64,000 nt of DNA from Herbinix sp. GTDB taxonomy: Bacteria > Bacillota > Clostridia > Lachnospirales > Lachnospiraceae. The DNA lies in the NCBI GenBank assembly GCA_029256105.1, contig JAQSYO010000007.1:62001-126000 (forward strand), written 5' to 3'. Positions 27,191-35,248 of the stretch are shown here, piece by piece (position 1 is the first letter of the stretch; each line of letters begins with the position of its first letter). A program made the translations under genes and the position numbers. The notes under the pieces were generated by a model. It did no database searches. It saw only the letters and a program-made list of their open reading frames with translations, and was not told the DNA's origin.

Positions 27191-27931
27191 ATGGATAGAG
27201 TTATTGATATACAACATTTAAGAAAATCCTTCGGCAAGAATGAAATATTAAAGGACATCGACTTCTCGGTAAATAAGGGTGAAGTCGTATGTATCATCGG
27301 TGCATCAGGCTCCGGTAAATCCACGCTTCTTCGCTGTATTAATTTACTTGAAAAGCCTAACGGTGGAATGATAATTTATAATGGAGAGAATATTCTTGAC
27401 GATAAACATGATATCTACGCTTACCGGACGAAGCTTGGGATGGTATTCCAACAGTTTAATCTGTTCAACAATCACAATGTACTAAGTAACTGTATGGTTG
27501 GACAAATCAAGGTGTTGAAACGTTCCAAGGAAGAAGCTGAAAAGGTAGCGATGAAATACTTAACAGTTGTTGGCATGGATCAATACATTAATGCCAAACC
27601 TAAGCAGTTATCGGGTGGACAAAAGCAAAGAGTTGCAATTGCCAGGGCACTTTCCATGGAACCGGATGTTCTTCTCTTTGACGAGCCGACTTCCGCTCTG
27701 GACCCTGAGATGGTAGGTGAGGTACTCGCCGTTATGAAGGAACTTGCAAAAAGTGGTTTAACCATGCTTGTGGTAACCCATGAGATGGGTTTTGCGAACG
27801 AAGTAGCCAACCGTGTCGTATTCATGGATAAAGGAGTTATTGCCGAGGAGGGCACGCCAGAGCAAATCTTCAATAATCCGGTTCAGGATAGAACAAAAGA
27901 ATTCTTGAAGCGAGTACTAAAAGAGTTATAA
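27191..27931 (+). CDS. amino acid ABC transporter ATP-binding protein
   Basis: A 246-aa ATPase (GlnQ/HisP-like) that drives the lysine-riboswitch transporter. Walker [10 protein letters not shown] (near residue 37), Q-loop FQQFNLF, signature LSGGQKQR, Walker [15 protein letters not shown] and H-loop VVTHEMGFA are all intact. GGAAGGAG lies 8 bases before the ATG. It is the third and last gene of the operon; a long hairpin terminator follows at 28011-28099. Confidence 0.95.
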   Translation: MDRVIDIQHLRKSFGKNEILKDIDFSVNKGEVVCIIGASGSGKSTLLRCINLLEKPNGGMIIYNGENILDDKHDIYAYRTKLGMVFQQFNLFNNHNVLSNCMVGQIKVLKRSKEEAEKVAMKYLTVVGMDQYINAKPKQLSGGQKQRVAIARALSMEPDVLLFDEPTSALDPEMVGEVLAVMKELAKSGLTMLVVTHEMGFANEVANRVVFMDKGVIAEEGTPEQIFNNPVQDRTKEFLKRVLKEL

Positions 27932-28010
27932 ACTTGCATACATCAATGAATTAATTTAATAACTTTAATCACTATAAAAATAATAATGTATTAGCAGTAA
28001 AATTGGATAT

Positions 28011-28099
28011 AAAATACCCCTGTAATAATGAGATTAGCCTTCAAAACATGAATGTAATATTCTGACTTTGTAAGGTGAATCATTATGCAGGGGTATTTT
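28011..28099 (+). terminator. long-loop terminator of the lysine transporter operon
   Basis: AAAATACCCCTG (28011-28022) pairs with CAGGGGTATTTT (28088-28099), extended inward by about eight pairs with one bulge (to 28031/28080), then T-rich. The loop has further pairing (GATTAGCCTT with AAGGTGAATC). Confidence 0.8.
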
Positions 28100-28156
28100 T
28101 TACTTAATTTAGATAAGTAAGCATCCAGGTATTAAACAAAAGAAGGAAGGCTAAAC

Positions 28157-28315
28157 TTACCTTGAATTACCTGATGAAGGTGCTTTATTCGTTGTAGATT
28201 TAGGATTAGGAGTTTCAACCTTAGGACTATATTTGTAGTCAACAATGTTATCTGAGGTGCTACTTTTCCCTGTTTTTTTAGAGGAAGTGTTATTCATATT
28301 GGTAGTGTTATTCAT
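28157..28315 (-). CDS. 52-aa Asn/Ser/Thr-rich small protein, unknown
   Basis: A short ORF with an AAAGGAG ribosome binding site correctly spaced before ATG at 28315. It starts MNNTTNMNNTSSKKTGKS and ends PSSGNSR. Low complexity, rich in Asn, Ser, Thr, Lys and Pro, with no membrane segment. Nothing like it is known to me. It stands alone, convergent with the lysine transporter operon. A small soluble protein of the same length and bias is encoded at 59992-60150. Confidence 0.6.
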   Translation of the reverse strand: MNNTTNMNNTSSKKTGKSSTSDNIVDYKYSPKVETPNPKSTTNKAPSSGNSR

Positions 28316-28494
28316 AATTTAATACTCCTTTCTTAAATTTGATTATTAGTATTTACAGAAAAGAAAATAGCATGCAAAAAATTATATATTGTTAATTATC
28401 GAATAGTCTCCATTGCCAAATATATATTGAAAATGGTAGAAGATGGGCGTATTATATGTAATATATAAGTCAAATTGCATATGACGAGATAAAT

Positions 28495-28756
28495 AATTAC
28501 ATAGATAAAATAATTACAAAAATAAAATAATTACAAAGATAAAATAATTATATAGATGAAATAAATACAACGATAAAAATTTACAAAGATAAAATAATTA
28601 CAAAGATAAAATAATTAATAGATAAAATAATTACAAAGATGAAATAATTACAAAGATGAAATAATTGTAAAGGTGAAATAATTACAAAGATAAAATAATT
28701 ACAAAAATGAGATAATTACAAAGATGAAATAATTACAAAAGATGTAATAATTACAT
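28495..28756. repeat. 17-bp tandem repeat array, about 15 units
   Basis: Fifteen units plus a partial one of consensus AATTACAAAGATRAAAT from 28495 to 28756, with single-base indels in units 8 and 15 and otherwise strict register. Very poor in G and C, no ORF, no spacers. It lies in a 570-base gap before the small membrane protein gene. Confidence 0.9.
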
Positions 28757-28883
28757 ATGACAATTTAATCATGTATTAAAAGTAAGTACATAATGAATTA
28801 GCAAGAAACGGCAATTTATAAGTGTTTTAATTCTATGATAAGGATTATTGTATTTTATAATTAATTATAAGAAAGTAGGACGT

Positions 28884-29264
28884 ATGAAAGAAAAAAGACC
28901 TGTATTAGTATCCTATATTGTAGATTTAAATTACTTAACTGTTTTTTTATTGGTAGCAACCCTATTTCCTAAAATTACGAAACGATTTGGTGTTATAACA
29001 CCTAATTTCTCCAATGTTACAATAAGAGTATTCATTATTATAATTCTCTTAATAATATCTTATGGATTATTAAGGCTTAAAAGATGGGGCTATTTGTTAA
29101 TGGTTGCCTACAATATGGTTTTTTTAATTTTAGCAATTATTTCTTTACTTAATAATTCGGGGCAATCATTTTATTTTCCTGGCTATATAATACCACCAAT
29201 TTTAGGACTATCACTTACATTTTCAGCGAAACGATACTTTATTAAAGAGAATGTGTCTTCGTAA
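28884..29264 (+). CDS. small membrane protein, unknown
   Basis: A 126-aa protein with about four hydrophobic helices (VSYIVDLNYLTVFLLVATLF; FIIIILLIISYGLLRL; GYLLMVAYNMVFLILAII; IIPPILGLSLTF) and a short basic N-terminus (MKEKRP). The ATG at 28884 has AGGA 5 bases before it; a TTG further upstream in frame is a poorer start. No family recognised. It lies just after the 17-bp repeat array and before the amidase gene. Confidence 0.65.
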   Translation: MKEKRPVLVSYIVDLNYLTVFLLVATLFPKITKRFGVITPNFSNVTIRVFIIIILLIISYGLLRLKRWGYLLMVAYNMVFLILAIISLLNNSGQSFYFPGYIIPPILGLSLTFSAKRYFIKENVSS

Positions 29265-29404
29265 GGTTCATTTTTGACATAACAATAATCAAAAGTATCG
29301 CAATAATAACAGAATGACAAATATGAATTATTTTATTGAAACAGATAAATCGTAGTTTAAAGGGAACATTAGTTGAGAAGAAAAATTACGAGAGGAAGGG
29401 ACTT

Positions 29405-30760
29405 ATGCAGAACATCAATGAATTAACAATTACAAAGCTTCAGGACATGCTAAAGAGCAAGACGATATCAGTAAAGGAATTAGTGCAAGAATATATTAAC
29501 AGAATAAAAGTAATTGACGCTGAAGATAATGGCTTGAACAGTGTTCTTGAGATTAATCCAGAGGTACTAGAGATAGCAGAAGGACTTGACCGAAGGAGCA
29601 ATAGTATCAATCAATTGTTGTATGGAGTACCAATTTTACTAAAGGACAACATAGATACTGCAGATCAGATGCATACATCAGCAGGGTCCCTTGCCTTAGC
29701 TGATTCAAACGCTTCTTCTGATGCAATGCTTGTTACTGCGCTGCGTTCAAAAGGTGCAGTTATCCTTGGAAAAACGAATATGACGGAGTTCGCCAATTAT
29801 ACAACACAGAATATGCCAAACGGATACAGTTCCAGAGGTGGACAAGTGAAAAATCCTTATAACAAAGAAAAGGATCCCTCTGGCTCTAGTTCCGGTTCAG
29901 CCGTAGCGGTTGCTGCAAATCTATGTACTACCTCCATCGGATCGGATACCTGTAATTCAATCGTAGCACCGGGAATAACCAATGGTATCGTTGGCTTACG
30001 TCCTACTACTGGTGTTATAAGTCAAAAAGGAATCATACCGATTAGCTTTACTTTAGATACCGCCGGACCATTTACGAGAACGGTGGCTGATGCGGCGATC
30101 ATGTATGGAGCCTTGACAGATACACCGGTAATAAAGGATATGGCGGAGAGTCTGAGGGGGAAGATCATTGGTTATAATGATTGGAATCATGCGGAGTTGC
30201 CGAAGGAGACAGTTGCTAAGACGGAAGAAGTTATCAGGGAATTGGAAAAGGCTGGAGCAATCATAAAACGATTGGAAATACCGAAGACAAAGAATATTAT
30301 GGACATCATGAAATACGAATTCAAATATGCGATGAACAGCTATCTGAAGACCTTACCGGAAAGCTTTCCAATCCGTTCTTTAAGAGATATTATTGAATTT
30401 AATAACAACAACCCAGAGAAAGCTATCAAATACGGACAAACTTACTTGATTGATGCAGAGGAAAATACCTCAGGCATGATGGAAGAAGCTATTTATCAGG
30501 AGGTTTTAAAAGACAGGGACGACTGCAGAATCAAAATTCGGGAACAAATTAAGGATTTAGACCTTTGTATTATGCTAAGTTATAATAACATTATGCATTA
30601 TACCGCACTGCCTATTATCACGATTCCTTGTGGATTATATAAGGATGGAATGCCGTTTGGTATTATGATGAGTGCAAAAACGGATGTCGAATTAATTGGC
30701 CATGCTTATGCGGTAGATAGAATTATCGGACATAGAGTTGAGCCGAAAATTGTATCGTAA
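29405..30760 (+). CDS. amidase signature family enzyme
   Basis: A 451-aa hydrolase of the amidase signature fold (Ser-cisSer-Lys triad), which cleaves C-N amide bonds; the substrate cannot be told from sequence. Lys80 lies in VPILLKDNIDT, the serine-rich loop is DPSGSSSGSA (residues 158-166), and the probable nucleophile is Ser185 in GSDTCNSIVAPG, where the family normally has GTDTGGSIR. The core segment GIVGLRPTTGVISQKGIIPI follows. GAGGAAGGG precedes the ATG at 29405; an upstream TTG at 29336 has no ribosome binding site. About 115 bases before the MBL-fold gene. Confidence 0.88.
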   Translation: MQNINELTITKLQDMLKSKTISVKELVQEYINRIKVIDAEDNGLNSVLEINPEVLEIAEGLDRRSNSINQLLYGVPILLKDNIDTADQMHTSAGSLALADSNASSDAMLVTALRSKGAVILGKTNMTEFANYTTQNMPNGYSSRGGQVKNPYNKEKDPSGSSSGSAVAVAANLCTTSIGSDTCNSIVAPGITNGIVGLRPTTGVISQKGIIPISFTLDTAGPFTRTVADAAIMYGALTDTPVIKDMAESLRGKIIGYNDWNHAELPKETVAKTEEVIRELEKAGAIIKRLEIPKTKNIMDIMKYEFKYAMNSYLKTLPESFPIRSLRDIIEFNNNNPEKAIKYGQTYLIDAEENTSGMMEEAIYQEVLKDRDDCRIKIREQIKDLDLCIMLSYNNIMHYTALPIITIPCGLYKDGMPFGIMMSAKTDVELIGHAYAVDRIIGHRVEPKIVS

Positions 30761-30875
30761 TGTGGTGTATAATTTATAATCTAAAATAATTAATAGACGA
30801 TTATTAAATTATTTAATTATGTACATTAAATATTTGCAAAATTTAAACTATTTAAATAGAGGATGGAGGATTAAG

Positions 30876-31466
30876 ATGGCAAAACTATTTTATCAAGGAC
30901 ATGGAAGTTTTCGTATAATAACGGAGGGAAATAGGGTGATTTATGTGGATCCATATGTGGGAGAAGGATATGATATACCTGCAGATCTTATACTGGTAAC
31001 ACATCAGCACGGGGATCATAATCAAATAGATAAGGTAACACAGAAAACTGGCTGTACTGTAATACAGAATCAGGAGGCATTAATCGATGGTGTATACCAA
31101 ACTATAGAGATAAATGGTATTCCTCTACAGGCAGTGCCAGCATACAATTCAAATCAAGACAGAGATCAATCAGTAGGGTATATCTTAACCGTGGATGGAA
31201 TGAAAGTATATGCAACCGGGGATACCTCAACAACTGAAGAAATGAAGGAATATGCCGCACTAAGGCTGGATTATGTTCTTTTACCCATTGATGGTGTCTA
31301 TAATATGAATCCAAAGGAGGCTTCTAGTTGTGCTGAGTTAATAGCCGCAAAGCATGCCATTCCAATTCATATGAAACCAGGAGAGCTCTTTGATGAAAAA
31401 ATGGCTGAGAAATTCACAGCAAAAAACCGTCTTATTGTTAAGGCTGGAGAAGAGATTGAGTTGTAA
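30876..31466 (+). CDS. metallo-beta-lactamase-fold hydrolase
   Basis: A 196-aa protein of the small UlaG/UPF0173-like MBL group. It shows the metal-binding HxHxDH motif in THQHGDHN (near residue 46), a following YATGDTS with the bridging aspartate near 109, and a late histidine in PIHMKPGELFD. Probably a cytoplasmic metal-dependent hydrolase of unknown substrate. GGAGG lies 6 bases before the ATG at 30876. It follows the amidase, possibly in the same transcript, and ends at a terminator. Confidence 0.88.
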   Translation: MAKLFYQGHGSFRIITEGNRVIYVDPYVGEGYDIPADLILVTHQHGDHNQIDKVTQKTGCTVIQNQEALIDGVYQTIEINGIPLQAVPAYNSNQDRDQSVGYILTVDGMKVYATGDTSTTEEMKEYAALRLDYVLLPIDGVYNMNPKEASSCAELIAAKHAIPIHMKPGELFDEKMAEKFTAKNRLIVKAGEEIEL

Positions 31467-31566
31467 ATCATGATGTAAAGATATCGATCGAATTCGCATC
31501 ACAACTGGATTATTGGATAGAATTAAGTGACCGAAGTAGGAAGAGGATATGGGATAGACAAAAAGA

Positions 31567-31603
31567 AAGTAGGAACATGTTCGTGTAGGTTCCTACTTCC
31601 TTT
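31567..31603. terminator. terminator after MBL-fold gene
   Basis: AAGTAGGAAC (31567-31576) pairs with GTTCCTACTT (31589-31598), followed by CCTTTT. It also faces the convergent ABC-2 operon. Confidence 0.75.
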
Positions 31604-31653
31604 TGCATATCCATTAATGTGTACATAAATTTACATTAACTCATACAATTCAT

Positions 31654-32448
31654 TTAGATGTTCAAATCACGTTTCTGGTAAAAGTAATAGGTAGAAACAG
31701 TTAAAACAGTAATTAACAATAGTGAAAGAATAACGATAACAAAGCTGAGACCTTCCCCATTTACTATGTCCATATAGCTAAAATATTTAAAAGGCGAAAG
31801 TATATTTAATACACTTAGCGTATCGGTCACGTCAGTTATTTTGGATATCACGTACGCACCAAGTAATATCGATGTGGCAATTGACCCAGATGCTTTTGGA
31901 TTTCGCAGAATGGACGAAATAAAAGAGCCAAGTGTAAAGAATATTAACTGAACGATTAACATACTAACAAGAAAAACAACAATTTCACTTGTAATATTGT
32001 CTCCCTTATTATATGCGGCTACCATAAGAATTGAGGAAAACAGCGTAACAAGATTGACAATCAAGATATTAACCAAGGCTGCCAAGAGCTTTGAAGTAAT
32101 AATTGTGAATCTTGAGACCGGTTTTGTAATAATAAATTCGGTAGTCTTGTCTCGTTCCTCTTTTGCAATAATACCGCTCCCTAACAATACAGCATGTATG
32201 GCGGTTGCAATCGCGAGATAAGGATAAAGAAATGCGAAAAAGCCACTCATGGTTGTAACATCAAAGGAACCAATCCCTAATAGTCCTTTCATTACGGTTG
32301 GCATTTTAGCAAAAACATCATTGCTTGCTCCACCGGAAGAATAAGCGGTATACTTACTCATGCCACTTAAGACAGATAAAACCATACACACGCTCCATAT
32401 GATCAATGCTTTTCGGTTAGCTTTTAGTTCTTTTATAAAAATATTCAT
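31654..32448 (-). CDS. ABC-2 type transporter permease (second)
   Basis: A 264-aa protein with six hydrophobic helices. The opening MNIFIKELKANRKALIIW and the block GIIAKEERDKTTEFIITKPVSRFTIITSKLLAAL, repeated almost identically in the neighbouring permease, are typical of ABC-2 exporters of the NatB/BcrB kind. AGGAGG precedes the ATG. It is the last gene of the TetR-ATPase-permease-permease operon and would pair with the other permease to form a heterodimeric channel. Confidence 0.88.
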   Translation of the reverse strand: MNIFIKELKANRKALIIWSVCMVLSVLSGMSKYTAYSSGGASNDVFAKMPTVMKGLLGIGSFDVTTMSGFFAFLYPYLAIATAIHAVLLGSGIIAKEERDKTTEFIITKPVSRFTIITSKLLAALVNILIVNLVTLFSSILMVAAYNKGDNITSEIVVFLVSMLIVQLIFFTLGSFISSILRNPKASGSIATSILLGAYVISKITDVTDTLSVLNILSPFKYFSYMDIVNGEGLSFVIVILSLLLITVLTVSTYYFYQKRDLNI

Positions 32449-32482
32449 AATCAGACCTCCTATTATTTAATCAGTAAGCATC

Positions 32483-33286
32483 TTAGCTTACAGCATGAAT
32501 ATCCTTCCTACTATAAATGATATAGGTGGCTATCACCGATACAACTACAATGATCATACTAAGAATTAGATATGAAACCTCATAACTTGAGTTTTTTATG
32601 ATATAAGTAATATTAAAATATTTAAAAGGTGAAAGAAAACGAAGTGTTTCAGCATCTTCGCCGGTAGCAAGCAAAGCTCCAATCATGTATAAACCAAAAA
32701 CGATACCAAGCGAGAGTGGAAGTACACTTTTAATTTTATTAAAGAATACGGATACAACAACTCCAACCGCAAGGAAAATAAGTTGGATAAAAAATAAAGT
32801 AAGGTTAATCATGAATAAGACTTTATTGCTGAAATCAACTGTTTTAACACGATTAGCGATAGCGAAGGATGCCAAACAAAATATTATATCAGTAACAACA
32901 ATTGTAGTAAAGGATGCCATAAGCTTTGCAGTTATAATAAACTGACGTGATACAGGTTTAACCAGAAGAAAGTCTGCTGTTCTTTCCCTTGACTCCTTTG
33001 AAAGAATTGAAACGCCAAGATTCATTGCTTGAATAGCTCCGCAAAGTATAATAAAACCGAAAATCATGGAATAGAACCCCAAAATTGATGTAATATAGTC
33101 AAGATCAATGCCAAGCATTGCTCTTACGGTAGGAGGATAGTTGGATAATAGTTCTTTAAATTCCAGTGCATCGCTTGACATGCTCGGATAAATGGAGAAA
33201 TAGAGTGCAGCAAGTGCAATCATGGCGCATATCCATAAGATGGCGGATTTTCTTAATGACTTAAGCTCATACAGATATATATTCAT
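32483..33286 (-). CDS. ABC-2 type transporter permease (first)
   Basis: A 267-aa membrane subunit with about six helices, starting MNIYLYELKSLRKSAILW and carrying LSKESRERTADFLLVKPVSRQFIITAKLMASF, the same block as in the second permease. Start at 33286 is chosen because GGAGG at 33296-33300 is 9 bases upstream; it begins 4 bases after the ATPase stop codon, so the two are coupled. The longer in-frame extension to 33343 would overlap the ATPase and is rejected. Substrate unknown; such exporters often move peptides, drugs or lipids. Confidence 0.88.
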   Translation of the reverse strand: MNIYLYELKSLRKSAILWICAMIALAALYFSIYPSMSSDALEFKELLSNYPPTVRAMLGIDLDYITSILGFYSMIFGFIILCGAIQAMNLGVSILSKESRERTADFLLVKPVSRQFIITAKLMASFTTIVVTDIIFCLASFAIANRVKTVDFSNKVLFMINLTLFFIQLIFLAVGVVVSVFFNKIKSVLPLSLGIVFGLYMIGALLATGEDAETLRFLSPFKYFNITYIIKNSSYEVSYLILSMIIVVVSVIATYIIYSRKDIHAVS

Positions 33287-33290
33287 ACCA

Positions 33291-34172
33291 TTAATCCTCC
33301 TTTGTGTAGTAATGCATGAAGATTTCTTCGAGGTCTGGTTCATCTATTGAGATGTTTACTAACTCGACTTCGGATATTTTCTTCATAATAGAGTTGATAT
33401 TCCCCTTATATATAAAGCTAGCATTATTACCTTTGACTTCGAAATGGTTCACTCCATTGATAGCGAAAGCCTCTTTGGTAATCTTTGATTTCGCTTCGAT
33501 ATTAATCCGCTTATAACTATTCTCCTGAAGAGTACTCATCTTTTCTAATTTTATGATTTTACCTTCTTTAATGAATGCAACGCGACTACACATTTTCTGA
33601 ACCTCACTAAGGATATGAGAGGAGAAGAATATTGTAGCACCTTTTTGGTTTTCCTGTCCAATGAGGTCGAAGAATTTCTGCTGCATCAAGGGATCAAGAC
33701 CACTGGTAGGCTCATCGAGAATGATAAGTTTGGGTTCGTGAAGTAATCCCTGCACGATACCTACTTTCTTCTTATTTCCAAAGGAAAGATCATCGATTTT
33801 CTTCTTCAGATCTAAATCCATAATATCAGCAAGCTCATTGATGCGTTTGGTACAATCCTTTTTATAAAAACTTGCGGAATATTTAAGTAAATCCATAACC
33901 CTCATATTATCGTAATAAAACACCTCGGAAGGAAGGTATCCTAGCTCTTGTCGTACCTCTGGGTGCTCGATGCAGTTTTTACCGAAGATGGTAGCGCTGC
34001 CATTCGTGGGATAGATAAGCCCTAGCAGCGTTCTTATGGTTGTCGATTTGCCGGCTCCATTCGGTCCAATAAATCCGAAGATCTCTCCTTGCTCCACATT
34101 AAGATTCACATCGATAATGCCTCTTGATTTTCTATAATTCTTTGTTAGATTTTTGATTTCAATGACACTCAT
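33291..34172 (-). CDS. ABC-2 transporter ATP-binding protein
   Basis: A 293-aa ATPase of the CcmA/NatA/BcrA type. Walker A GPNGAGKST near residue 38, signature LSFGNKKKVGIVQGL (a relaxed form of LSGGQ), Walker B LIILDEPTSGLDP and H-loop FFSSHILSEV are intact; the C-terminal about 80 residues are the usual regulatory extension. The ATG at 34172 has GGAGGG 7 bases upstream, better than the in-frame ATG at 34187. Supplies energy to the two permeases downstream. Confidence 0.92.
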   Translation of the reverse strand: MSVIEIKNLTKNYRKSRGIIDVNLNVEQGEIFGFIGPNGAGKSTTIRTLLGLIYPTNGSATIFGKNCIEHPEVRQELGYLPSEVFYYDNMRVMDLLKYSASFYKKDCTKRINELADIMDLDLKKKIDDLSFGNKKKVGIVQGLLHEPKLIILDEPTSGLDPLMQQKFFDLIGQENQKGATIFFSSHILSEVQKMCSRVAFIKEGKIIKLEKMSTLQENSYKRINIEAKSKITKEAFAINGVNHFEVKGNNASFIYKGNINSIMKKISEVELVNISIDEPDLEEIFMHYYTKED

Positions 34173-34280
34173 GTATTTACCCTCCATTTTTTAGTGACAA
34201 GTGAATTGGATTACCGCATCATCTTGTATTATAAAACTTAAATATAGAAATCTAGATATAATAAATTGCTTAGGAATCTA

Positions 34281-34895
34281 TCATAGAGCCTCCTCCTTAT
34301 AAAAATTTCGTTTCATTAAATTCATACATTCGAAAAATTCATTACATAGGGCTTCGAAATCCTGTGCGGCTCCATTATTGTAACTACTCATAAATCCATC
34401 GGTTAACCACATAAGCATTTTCACGATAAGTTTCAAATCAATTCCTTCTTTAAATTTTGAGGTATCTACACCTTCGAACGCGATTTTACTTCTGAAGTCT
34501 TCCCCTTGAGCAAACATGGATTTTAAGTCGTCTTTTACCTCACTATTGTCTTCAAAATACACGTTTTTCAAGAAGGTAATGGTAGCAGGATGCTTTTTTA
34601 TAACAGACATTTCTATGTTAGAAGCAAGCATAATCCGGTCAAAGAAATCTGTTACACTGTTATCAAATTTTTCTTTAACTTCATTGATAATTAAATTACC
34701 ACAGTATTCAACTAAATAAAAATATAACGCTTTCTTAGTTCCAAAGTAATGAAAAATCATTGCTTTAGAAATCCCGGCAGCAGTAGCGATATCACTTACT
34801 GATGATTTCTTATAACCATTGGTGCCAAAAGTTAAAAGTGCAGCATCAATAATAGTAGTTTGCTTCTCAACCGGTAAATTTATAAAATTCTCCAC
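34281..34895 (-). CDS. TetR family repressor of the ABC-2 operon
   Basis: A 204-aa one-component repressor. The helix-turn-helix is at residues about 25-50 (GYKKSSVSDIATAAGISKAMIFHYFG), the rest is a helical ligand-binding domain. GTG start with GAGGTG just upstream. It heads the operon (108 bases before the ATPase gene) and its promoter is flanked by two copies of an inverted ACCGA/TCGGT-type site, so it probably represses itself and the exporter until a transported compound binds. Confidence 0.9.
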   Translation of the reverse strand: MENFINLPVEKQTTIIDAALLTFGTNGYKKSSVSDIATAAGISKAMIFHYFGTKKALYFYLVEYCGNLIINEVKEKFDNSVTDFFDRIMLASNIEMSVIKKHPATITFLKNVYFEDNSEVKDDLKSMFAQGEDFRSKIAFEGVDTSKFKEGIDLKLIVKMLMWLTDGFMSSYNNGAAQDFEALCNEFFECMNLMKRNFYKEEAL

Positions 34896-34917
34896 ATAAT
34901 CACCTCACAAACGTATC

Positions 34918-34968
34918 GACCGAATTGGTTTATGAATGGAGTATAGCACTATAAACCGATTCGGTCAA
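34918..34968 (-). promoter_or_regulatory. TetR-controlled promoter with two operators
   Basis: On the minus strand TTGACC (complement of 34963-34968), a 17-bp spacer and TATACT (complement of 34940-34945). Operator-like GACCGAATTGGTTTA at 34918-34932 and TAAACCGATTCGGTC at 34952-34966 are inverted copies of each other with one mismatch, and each contains an ACCGA/TCGGT dyad. One overlaps the -35, the other lies downstream of the -10. Confidence 0.85.
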
Positions 34969-35093
34969 TAGGCTTTTAATTAATATATTATAAGATTAGA
35001 CTAGGAGTTTTGTAATAACAGAAAATGGAAAATATGTAATAAAAAACAGTCAGAGATTGGGTTGATAATGCTTTACAATTGTTCTTATTGTTA

Positions 35094-35122
35094 TGGACAC
35101 AAGTATCACATTGCATTATAAT
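35094..35122 (+). promoter_or_regulatory. promoter of the hybrid kinase gene
   Basis: TGGACA (35094-35099), a 17-bp spacer, TATAAT (35117-35122), about 125 bases before the start codon. Confidence 0.6.
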
Positions 35123-35248
35123 TGAAGTTAGTAGGATGTCGAATAAGTAAAATTTATGAAGAATAAAATTTAAATGAATATAGTTTTTACGAGATAAATT
35201 TTAAAAGCAATAAAGCCATTAAATTCTAAGTATAATAGAGGGAGAACT

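Noticed and set aside
28495-28756. CRISPR array
   Set aside because: Units are contiguous without unique spacers, and no cas genes are present. The same holds for the arrays at 6553 and 8311.
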